Below are positions 31,796-38,357 of a stretch of 38,357 bases of DNA, piece by piece. Position numbers and translations under genes: made by a program. This DNA comes from an uncultured Campylobacter sp. (lineage in GTDB: Bacteria; Campylobacterota; Campylobacteria; Campylobacterales; Campylobacteraceae). The notes beneath the pieces are model-generated. The model worked only from the letters and a program-made list of their open reading frames with translations, did no database searches and was not told the DNA's origin. Each line of letters begins with the position of its first letter. Position 1 is the first letter of the stretch. Location of the stretch: assembly GCF_905371695.1 (NCBI RefSeq), contig NZ_CAJPMA010000003.1, positions 1 to 38,357 of the forward strand, written 5' to 3'.

Positions 31796-34141
31796 TTAAT
31801 CCTCGTCCGTCGCGATATTTGAGGCGTTAGCTAATATAAAATTTTCAAATTCCTCCGCGTTCATAGCGCCCGCTAGCGCGTCGCCTTGCGCCTCGTCGCA
31901 GCCTAGGCTCTTTAAAACCTCCAAAATTTCGCCGTTATCCGCACCCTTTGTCGTCGCCTTTAACCCCATCGTGCGCGCCATACTTAAAATCGCCGCGATT
32001 ATCTGCCTATCGGTATCGTTTTTTACCGCGCCAGAAGTTAGTTCGCTCGCGATTTTTACGCGGGTTACGTCGTATTTTTTAATATAAACCAGCGACTGAT
32101 ATCCCGTACCGAAATCATCTATACAAACGCCGATGCGAGCTTGTTTTAGCGCATCGAAAAATTCGTCTAATTTCTCCGGCGGGCTCATCCATAAAGATTC
32201 GCCCAATTCCAGCTGCAAAGCGTGCGGCTTTATCTCGTAGCGGGCTAAAATTTTATCTAAACTCGCTAATATCTTCCGCGAAGCGGGGAAATCCGAAACG
32301 GCGCTAACGGCGATTCTAGGCGCTAAAATCCCTTGCTTGCTCCATTTTCGCATTAGCCTCGCCGCAAGCGCAAGCGACTGTTCGAAGACGGCGTCTAGCA
32401 TAGCGTTGTTTTTAGCCGCCGCGAAAAATTCTTCGGCATCTAACAAACCTTGCTCGCATCGCCATTTAATAAGCGTCTGAGCGTAAATTATCTTACCTGT
32501 TTTTAGGCTAAATACGGGCAAGAAATACGGCTCTAAATCGCTTTGCAAATTCGCTTGCCTCATTAAAATTTCAAGCCCGGCGTTTTTTCGCGTTTTTTCG
32601 TCTAGGCGCCGGCTATAAAGCGCTGGATTAAAGCTTGGATTTTCTTTGGCGTAATACATCGCGCGGTCGGCGTTTTTAATAATCTCGTTCGCGGTTAGCT
32701 TATCGCCGTAAGCATACGCGTAAACGCCCGCTACGCAGACTAAATCCAGTCGGTAACGATCTATTCGCATAGGCGTTTGAATTTCGTCTTTTATACGCGA
32801 AGCGAAATTTAACGCGGCGTCCGCGCCGCCGGAGGCCGATTTTTTAACCGCGATAAACTCGTCGGCGCTGATTCTAGCGACTAACTCGTCGTTTTTGCAA
32901 AAATTTAGCAGGCGTTTGGCTACGATTTTTAAAATTTGATCGCCCGCGCGGTGCCCGTAAGAAGAATTTAGCGATTTAAAGCGGCTAATATTTACGTAAA
33001 CGACCCAAATTTCCTCGCCGGGGCGCAGGTTTTCGCACATTTTTCCCAGCTCGCTAATTAAATACCCCCTACCCGTAAGTCCCGTCAAATAATCTTTTTC
33101 GAGCATATCACGTAAGCGTAAATTTAAAAGCGTTAGCTCGTTGGTGCGCTCGCGCATCTGCCTTTCAAGCTCTAAGTGTAGCGCTCGCTCGCGTTTTAGG
33201 ATATTTTTGCTAGCTACGACTCCTTTTACGTAGTAGCTAGCCAAAGCGTAAAGCGTGAGCACTAAAAGCGCCGTCAGCATCGCCGCGGAGCCGAATTGGA
33301 CTTTGATTAATAACGGTACCAGCGTAATTAGCGGCAGCCATTTCGAACCCGTAAAAAGATTTGATTTATATCTTAAAATTTTATCGCCGCTTTTTACGTA
33401 TAAAGCGCCGATCGCGATTAACCATACGGGGATTATGCTAAGCGCGCCGCCGTAGGCAAACGCTTTGGGGGCTTCTTGCAGCCTGCTTGCAAACGCATAT
33501 AAAAGTATCGCCGCAAATACGCCCGCGGCCGCGATTAGATAAAAACCGCTAATTTTCATATTCGTAAGCTTGCCGGTGAAAATTTCCATAAGCGCGGCGA
33601 ATATTATAAGCGACGCCAAGAGCAGCATCCCCGCCGCGCTAAACGCGGATACGTCGCTAAAAATTTCAGCCGTTTTAGCGCTTAAAAACGTATCTAAAAA
33701 CATAATCGCGATTAACAAAAATACGCTCGCGCCGTCTAAAATAAGAACCGATTTATCTTCGATTAGGCTAAGCTTTTTATAAAAATAAATAAAAACCGCG
33801 CAAAATGCGCAAAACGTCGGTAGCAGATAAGCGGCGGTTAGAAATTTATAGCTTTCGTAGGGCGCTTTTAAAAAATACGCGTTAAAAAACCAAAGCGCGT
33901 CGCACATAGCCCATAAAAATACCGCCGCGCTAGCTAGCGCCCAGTGCGCGCGAAATTTGCCCGCCGTCGCCGCGTCGTAAGCGACGAGGGCGCAGATAAC
34001 CATCAAACAAACGCTAAGTATCGTTTGAGCTAAAACGAGTTTAAAAACCCCGAAAATCAGCGCGCATAAAAACGCCGTCGCAAAGAGCGCGTTAAATGCG
34101 AATTTTGAGCTAAAAAGGGATTTAAACGACGAAAAAGGCAA
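31796..34141 (-). CDS. Membrane GGDEF-EAL protein with degenerate catalytic motifs
   Basis: A 781-residue membrane protein: about eight hydrophobic helices (residues 1-310), a short linker helix, a GGDEF domain and an EAL domain. GGDEF is replaced by SADEF (425-429). EAL is replaced by QTL (555-557 in AQTLIKW), and the NVS segment is AVSAVSD. The later IDDFGTGYQSL is intact. It is therefore probably a c-di-GMP sensor or scaffold rather than an enzyme. I place the start at a TTG at 34141 because AGGAG lies five bases upstream and a TATAAT just before it. The open frame continues further upstream but through the promoter. A paralogue with better motifs lies just beyond. Confidence 0.85.
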   Translation of the reverse strand: MPFSSFKSLFSSKFAFNALFATAFLCALIFGVFKLVLAQTILSVCLMVICALVAYDAATAGKFRAHWALASAAVFLWAMCDALWFFNAYFLKAPYESYKFLTAAYLLPTFCAFCAVFIYFYKKLSLIEDKSVLILDGASVFLLIAIMFLDTFLSAKTAEIFSDVSAFSAAGMLLLASLIIFAALMEIFTGKLTNMKISGFYLIAAAGVFAAILLYAFASRLQEAPKAFAYGGALSIIPVWLIAIGALYVKSGDKILRYKSNLFTGSKWLPLITLVPLLIKVQFGSAAMLTALLVLTLYALASYYVKGVVASKNILKRERALHLELERQMRERTNELTLLNLRLRDMLEKDYLTGLTGRGYLISELGKMCENLRPGEEIWVVYVNISRFKSLNSSYGHRAGDQILKIVAKRLLNFCKNDELVARISADEFIAVKKSASGGADAALNFASRIKDEIQTPMRIDRYRLDLVCVAGVYAYAYGDKLTANEIIKNADRAMYYAKENPSFNPALYSRRLDEKTRKNAGLEILMRQANLQSDLEPYFLPVFSLKTGKIIYAQTLIKWRCEQGLLDAEEFFAAAKNNAMLDAVFEQSLALAARLMRKWSKQGILAPRIAVSAVSDFPASRKILASLDKILARYEIKPHALQLELGESLWMSPPEKLDEFFDALKQARIGVCIDDFGTGYQSLVYIKKYDVTRVKIASELTSGAVKNDTDRQIIAAILSMARTMGLKATTKGADNGEILEVLKSLGCDEAQGDALAGAMNAEEFENFILANASNIATDED

Positions 34142-34166
34142 AATTTCTCCTGAAAAAATAACGCCG

Positions 34167-34201
34167 ATTATACTTTTTAAAACCTTGTTTTTCGATATAA
34201 T
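34167..34201. promoter_or_regulatory. Divergent promoter pair
   Basis: Two perfect TATAAT boxes: 34167-34172 on the minus strand (for the degenerate GGDEF-EAL gene) and 34196-34201 on the plus strand (for the YcxB-like gene). Only 23 bases separate them, so the two promoters may compete or share a regulator. Confidence 0.65.
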
Positions 34202-34232
34202 CTCGCTTAAAATTTTAGCGGAGAAACGCGAA

Positions 34233-34781
34233 ATGCAAAAAATAATAACGTTACGCGAAGCCGACATGCTCGATTTTTACGCCTTTACGCTGTTTTATTC
34301 CAAAAAAGCTAGAACGCAATACGCTTTTAACGTTTTCGGGATTTTCGGCGAAGCGATGATAGCGGGATTCGTGCTGGATATGTTTTTAAAAACGCAAATT
34401 TTTACGATTTTAGGCGTCGCGTTCGGTTTTTTATGGGTTATTTTTTATCCCGCGTTTTTAAAAAACAAACGCAAAACCGCGCTTGCTAGCTTATCTGCCG
34501 CGCCGCACGCCTTAAAACGGCTAAATTTTAGCGTAGATGGCGCGGCGGACGGCCGGATTAGCTACTTTGACGAGGCGCAAGAAAACCCCGAGAATTTCGC
34601 CTTTTCAAGGGTAAGCGAAATTTACGAGCTAAAAAATATTTTCATAATTTTCATAGACGATAAAATTCATCTCATAATCCCCAAAGACGCGGATACCGCA
34701 AAAATGATAAGCCTCGTCGCCAAAAACGCTAAAAAGCATCTTTTAAAATACGAAAATTTAGAATTTTCGGCGATAAAATAA
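34233..34781 (+). CDS. YcxB-like membrane protein
   Basis: A 182-residue protein with two transmembrane helices (about residues 28-75, FGIFGEAMIAGFVLDMF and ILGVAFGFLWVIFYPAF). A C-terminal beta domain ending SRVSEIYELKNIFIIFIDDKIHLIIPKDA fits the YcxB-like family of unknown function. The ATG at 34233 is chosen for its GGAG nine bases upstream; an in-frame ATG at 34185 precedes the -10 box. It sits between the two GGDEF-EAL genes in opposite orientation and converges on the second. Confidence 0.75.
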   Translation: MQKIITLREADMLDFYAFTLFYSKKARTQYAFNVFGIFGEAMIAGFVLDMFLKTQIFTILGVAFGFLWVIFYPAFLKNKRKTALASLSAAPHALKRLNFSVDGAADGRISYFDEAQENPENFAFSRVSEIYELKNIFIIFIDDKIHLIIPKDADTAKMISLVAKNAKKHLLKYENLEFSAIK

Positions 34782-34813
34782 GCGCGAGCCGCTTCGTTTC
34801 GAGGCGCGAAATT

Positions 34814-37129
34814 TTACCGCGCGGGCAAGCTTCGCGCCGTTTGCGCCTTTATAAGCTCTTCAAATTCCGCCGCGCTCATAGGCCCGCCCCATAAAAAGCC
34901 CTGCACCTCGTCGCAGCCCAGTTCGCGTAAAATTTCAAGCTGCTCGCCGCGCTCCACGCCTTCTGCTATCGTGCGGACGTTTATGCTTTTAGCAAGCGCG
35001 ACGACGGCCTTTACTACGTCCCTATCCGCATCGTTTACGGCGATGTTATCGATTAATTCCTTGGCGATTTTAAGCCTATCGACGTCGTATTTTTTAATAT
35101 AGCTAAGCGAAGAAAATCCTGTACCGAAATCGTCGATCGATACGCTCACGCCGTGTTTGCCAAACTCGCTTAACGCCTCTTGCATCGCCTCCTCGTCGCT
35201 CATCCAGCTCATTTCTGTAATCTCGGCGTCCACCCATCTAGCATCGGCGGCGAAATTTTTGACGTCTTCTAGCAGCCGCGCGGCGAAATCCTTCGTTTGA
35301 AGCTGTTTGGGCGAGACGTTAATGCTGATTTTTAGCGCTGTTTTATAGGCGTTATTCCACGCGCTTATTCGTTTGACGGCCTCGCGGCAAACCCACCTAC
35401 CGATAGCGATAATTAGCGGACTTTGCTCGGCTGCGGGGATAAAGACGCTAGGCGGTATAGCGCCTTTTACGCGCGACTCCCAGCGCAGCAGCGCTTCCGC
35501 GCCGATTAGCTTTTTGCCCGAAATTTCGTATTGCGGCTGAAAAACCAGTCTAAATTCTCTACCGAAGTCGGCGGAATTTAGCAGCATTTCAATATAGTTT
35601 TGCTCTTTGAGCCTGCGGCGCATATCCTCGTCAAAGAATGCGCAATCAGCCCAAGCGTCTTTTTTGGCCGAATTTAGCGCGGTTTCTGCTTGCAAGATAA
35701 GATCCTGCGGCGCCATCTCGCTGGTCTCGCTAACGCTAACGCCGATTTTGGCGTTTAGCAAAATTCTATATTCGTCGCTAAAAACGGGTCTTCTAACAAG
35801 CTCTAATATCTGCGAGGCGATTTGCTTTGCGCTATCGTCCGTCGCTTGCCGCAACGCTATTACGATATCGTCTCCGCCGAATCTTCCTACGAATGCGCGC
35901 CCGTTAAAAGCCGATTTTAAACGCCCAACGATCTGAGCTAGCGCGTCGTCGCCGGCGCGGCGCCCGTAAGTGTCGTTTACGGCTTTAAATCTACGCAGAT
36001 CCAGCGCGTAAAGCCCTATATTTTCGCCTAGCGGCTTGGTTTTTAAAATTTCCTCTAAAATTTCCGAAAACCTCCTTCTATTTAACGCGCCCGTTAAATA
36101 ATCGCTATCGCCCAGCTCTTTTAGCCTCGCGTTCGCTAGGTTTAGCTCGCTTACGCGCCGTTTTACGGTATCGTCCAAGCGTCGCCTGATAGCCTGCTCT
36201 TTTTTTATTAAAATTTTGTTGTTTCTAACGCTTGAAACGTTATGCGTAAGCACTCCGTAAAATAGCAGCAAAACCAGCGTCAAGGATAAAAGTGGCGCGT
36301 TTAGCGTCTGATCCGCCGCATAAATCATAAGCGCGCAAAGCGCCCCTAGCGTCAAAATTTTACCGACTAAAACGACGTGAAAATCGTTTCTGGTTTTACT
36401 AAAATTTATGCGCTTATCTTCGTCTAAATGCAAGCTCGCAAAGGCGAATATAAAAAAGCAAATTTGCAAAATGGCCCTTAAAATTTGCTCCGTATTTTGC
36501 CCTTTTATCTCGCTTAGCACGTAAAATAAATCGCGCGCCGTAAATATTAAAAGCGCGGCTAATAGCCAAAATAGCGAGCGTTTGCGCCAAAGCGCGCGCA
36601 CCGTAAATCCCGCTATAAAAATCTCGCAAAATAGCGCCGTCTCAATCGCTACGAATACCATCTTTTCGTACGCCGTTAGGCTCTGCTCGCCCAAAGATAC
36701 GTAAAAAAACCCCGTAAATACCGAAAATATCGCAAACGTATCGACCGCAGCCTGCAAAAGACCCCCGCCGCCGCTTAGGCAGCGCTTCGTGATTTTAGCC
36801 CCGCAAATAAATAACGATACGAAGGTTAATACGTATAAAATTTTGGCTAAATTTTGATACGCGGGAGAGCCTGCATAAAATATAATAAAAGCGAGGCGCG
36901 CCGCGTCTCCCGCGATCCATAGCGCGAGCGCGATCGCGACGAAGCCCCAGTAGTCCTTAAAATTTCGCGTTTTTAAAACGCGGTAAAACACGATCGCCGC
37001 AGCGTTTAGCTCAAAAAATACTCCCGCAAGCTCCCCCGCGCCCGCGATCGAAAGCGCGAAATATGCGGCTAGAAGCGCCGTAAGATAGTAAAAAAGGCCA
37101 GCGCGGTTATTAGTTAATTTCGCTAGCAA
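34814..37129 (-). CDS. Membrane GGDEF-EAL protein, probable c-di-GMP phosphodiesterase
   Basis: A 771-residue protein with the same architecture as its neighbour: about eight membrane helices (1-310), a basic linker, GGDEF and EAL. The diguanylate cyclase signature is GGDDI (418-422), a near-consensus variant. EAL is intact (Glu545-Leu547 in GAEALLRW), as are NVSPKQLQ, EITE and IDDFGTGFSSLSYIKKYDVDRLKI. Phosphodiesterase activity is therefore likely; cyclase activity is uncertain. It uses a TTG start three bases after the ciaB stop, implying coupling to ciaB; the ribosome site is weak. c-di-GMP turnover would act at the inner membrane on motility or attachment. Confidence 0.88.
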   Translation of the reverse strand: MLAKLTNNRAGLFYYLTALLAAYFALSIAGAGELAGVFFELNAAAIVFYRVLKTRNFKDYWGFVAIALALWIAGDAARLAFIIFYAGSPAYQNLAKILYVLTFVSLFICGAKITKRCLSGGGGLLQAAVDTFAIFSVFTGFFYVSLGEQSLTAYEKMVFVAIETALFCEIFIAGFTVRALWRKRSLFWLLAALLIFTARDLFYVLSEIKGQNTEQILRAILQICFFIFAFASLHLDEDKRINFSKTRNDFHVVLVGKILTLGALCALMIYAADQTLNAPLLSLTLVLLLFYGVLTHNVSSVRNNKILIKKEQAIRRRLDDTVKRRVSELNLANARLKELGDSDYLTGALNRRRFSEILEEILKTKPLGENIGLYALDLRRFKAVNDTYGRRAGDDALAQIVGRLKSAFNGRAFVGRFGGDDIVIALRQATDDSAKQIASQILELVRRPVFSDEYRILLNAKIGVSVSETSEMAPQDLILQAETALNSAKKDAWADCAFFDEDMRRRLKEQNYIEMLLNSADFGREFRLVFQPQYEISGKKLIGAEALLRWESRVKGAIPPSVFIPAAEQSPLIIAIGRWVCREAVKRISAWNNAYKTALKISINVSPKQLQTKDFAARLLEDVKNFAADARWVDAEITEMSWMSDEEAMQEALSEFGKHGVSVSIDDFGTGFSSLSYIKKYDVDRLKIAKELIDNIAVNDADRDVVKAVVALAKSINVRTIAEGVERGEQLEILRELGCDEVQGFLWGGPMSAAEFEELIKAQTARSLPAR

Positions 37130-37132
37130 ATT

Positions 37133-38357
37133 TTAGCTCGCCGCGCCCGATTTTTCGCGCCATCTTTCCCACTCGCCGCTAGCGTCTAGCTCGTTGCCCA
37201 TAGCTTCGAAGCGCTCGTAATAAAATTCGGTAAATTCGCGCGTTTTAGCGTCTACGGGTAGGTAGCTACCCTCGCTTTGTACGCAAAATCGCTCCAAAAA
37301 TTCGCGCGCGTCGCGTTTTGCCGCGTAATGGCGGGCAAGTTTAAAATAATTTTCCAGGCACGCGTCCTTAAATCTCTCGTAAGCCGCCTCGCTCGTATCC
37401 GCGATTAGCTTTTCGCCGTTAAATTTTAACGCGCCCGCGCTAAAAAGCAGGCTTAAATGAATAAGTCCCTCGCAGTAATACGCCCTAACCTCGCCCACGT
37501 TTTTCCAGCCGATAAGCCCCACGCTGCGCGAGATCAGCTCGGCAAATACGCCCTTTTTATAGCGCGCGTCCTCGTGAAAAAAGAAATTTACGAGCCCGCC
37601 CGTCGTAGCTTTGTATTCCTCGATAAATTTAAACGCGCCGCTTTTATTCATCGCGTTTTCGGTGTCGGAGCCGATAAATAAAATATGTCCGAACTCGTGT
37701 CCGATCGTGGAAATTTCGTAAATTTTCCTCCAAATTTCGGGTTTTAGAAATAAAATCTCGCGTCCGATATTTAAAAAATCAAGCTCGAAAATTTCGCTTG
37801 AAAGCCTGCTAAAAGGCTTTGCCTTCGCCGCTTCGTAGACGTGATTAACGAACGCGAAAATTTTCTTGCCGCAGCGCGCGCTCACGCTCTCGTCGTTAGG
37901 CACGACCTGCGCGCTAAATAGCCCGTTTAGCTCGGCGCCGTAATAAATCATCGGCACGCTTACGTAAAGCTGCGTGCGCTCTACGTTTGCTAATACCTGC
38001 TCATGCAAGGCGGCGAAATTTTCGCCGTCGGCGCCGATTCGCTCGCAGACTTTTTTATAGGTTCGCGCGATATTATCTTTCATCTCGCGCTCGTTTACGC
38101 CGCAAGTATCAGTTAGCCTCACGTCCCATTCAAGCGCGACCGCATGCGTGTACGCATCCTCGTAGTATTCTAGGGGATGACCGGGTTGCAGAGCGCCTTT
38201 AACCTCCATCCACGAAATCTCCGCCGCTTGCCAAGCGGGGATTACCCGCGAGTTATCGCTTTGGCTAAACGCCTCTTTTATCGCCTTAAAATATGCGATA
38301 TAGCTTGCTCTTTGAGCTAAAATTTCGTCCGAATTTTCGCCGCTTAAAATTTCGTCC
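37133..38357 (-). CDS. ciaB: CiaB-like invasion protein with HEFGH motif (5' end outside window)
   Basis: The open frame runs without a stop into the right edge, so only the C-terminal 408 codons are visible; the ATG at 38209 is internal. Segments such as FLNIGREILFLKPEIWRKIYEISTIGHEFGHILF and the following MNKSGAF, EEYKATTGGL match my memory of Campylobacter invasion antigen B homologues. In C. jejuni CiaB is reported to be exported via the flagellar apparatus and to affect host-cell entry. HEFGH (37685-37699) is a HExxH zinc-peptidase motif and the downstream IEEYKAT glutamate is a possible third ligand. Protease activity is inference. The gene ends three bases before the GGDEF-EAL start. 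Confidence 0.7.
   Translation of the reverse strand, partial: DEILSGENSDEILAQRASYIAYFKAIKEAFSQSDNSRVIPAWQAAEISWMEVKGALQPGHPLEYYEDAYTHAVALEWDVRLTDTCGVNEREMKDNIARTYKKVCERIGADGENFAALHEQVLANVERTQLYVSVPMIYYGAELNGLFSAQVVPNDESVSARCGKKIFAFVNHVYEAAKAKPFSRLSSEIFELDFLNIGREILFLKPEIWRKIYEISTIGHEFGHILFIGSDTENAMNKSGAFKFIEEYKATTGGLVNFFFHEDARYKKGVFAELISRSVGLIGWKNVGEVRAYYCEGLIHLSLLFSAGALKFNGEKLIADTSEAAYERFKDACLENYFKLARHYAAKRDAREFLERFCVQSEGSYLPVDAKTREFTEFYYERFEAMGNELDASGEWERWREKSGAAS

Noticed and set aside
1..38357. Poly-G/C phase-variation tracts typical of Campylobacter.
   Set aside because: The longest G or C runs I found are about five bases, so classic contingency tracts are absent here; only A/T runs (T7 at 23452, T9 at 7128, A8 at 22696) are of interest.

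Overview
The window looks like a chromosomal segment of a Campylobacter species with mid-40s GC (rectus/showae/curvus-like rather than jejuni). The evidence is an HsrA-type response regulator, a dimeric dUTPase with the Campylobacter active-site spacing, a TrpG-TrpD fusion, a CiaB homologue, and many promoters of the TGC-TATAAT type with no clear -35 box. Species assignment is inference. Almost all of the window is coding. I saw no rRNA, tRNA, CRISPR array or insertion sequence.

Layout. 1-6667 (minus): uvrA, a pyrimidine-dimer glycosylase, an HDOD protein and polA (3' end outside the window), a DNA-repair-rich block. 6806-10136 (plus): ferredoxin fdxA, then ndk, DUF177, rpmF, plsX and fabH. 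10302-14413 (plus): ahpC, then a PilZ protein coupled to a HerA-like ATPase. 14438-18858 (plus): plsY, folB, an HsrA-like regulator with an overlapping histidine kinase, and a Ppx/GppA phosphatase. 20547-18951 (minus): cheX, fliN, fliO. 28346-20678 (minus): trpE, trpGD, trpF, then trpB, trpA. Between trpF and trpB lies an oppositely oriented, AT-rich two-gene island (22750-24622). 28468-31728: a TauE/SafE permease, a YhbP-like protein, a DUF1294 protein, an unknown gene, dut and a small zinc-ribbon protein. 31796-37129: two long membrane GGDEF-EAL proteins flanking a YcxB-like gene. 37133-38357: the 3' part of a ciaB-like gene whose 5' end lies outside.

The housekeeping blocks form coherent pathways: repair, phospholipid/fatty-acid initiation (plsX, fabH, plsY), tryptophan synthesis, and flagellar switch/export. 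A c-di-GMP theme links the PilZ protein and the two GGDEF-EAL proteins.

The most unusual segment is the trp-operon island. It encodes a uracil-DNA-glycosylase-fold-like protein translationally coupled to a coiled-coil, cysteine-rich protein. The export signal of the second protein lies one frame away, across a T7 run that matches the U UUU UUA slippery heptamer in the correct frame.
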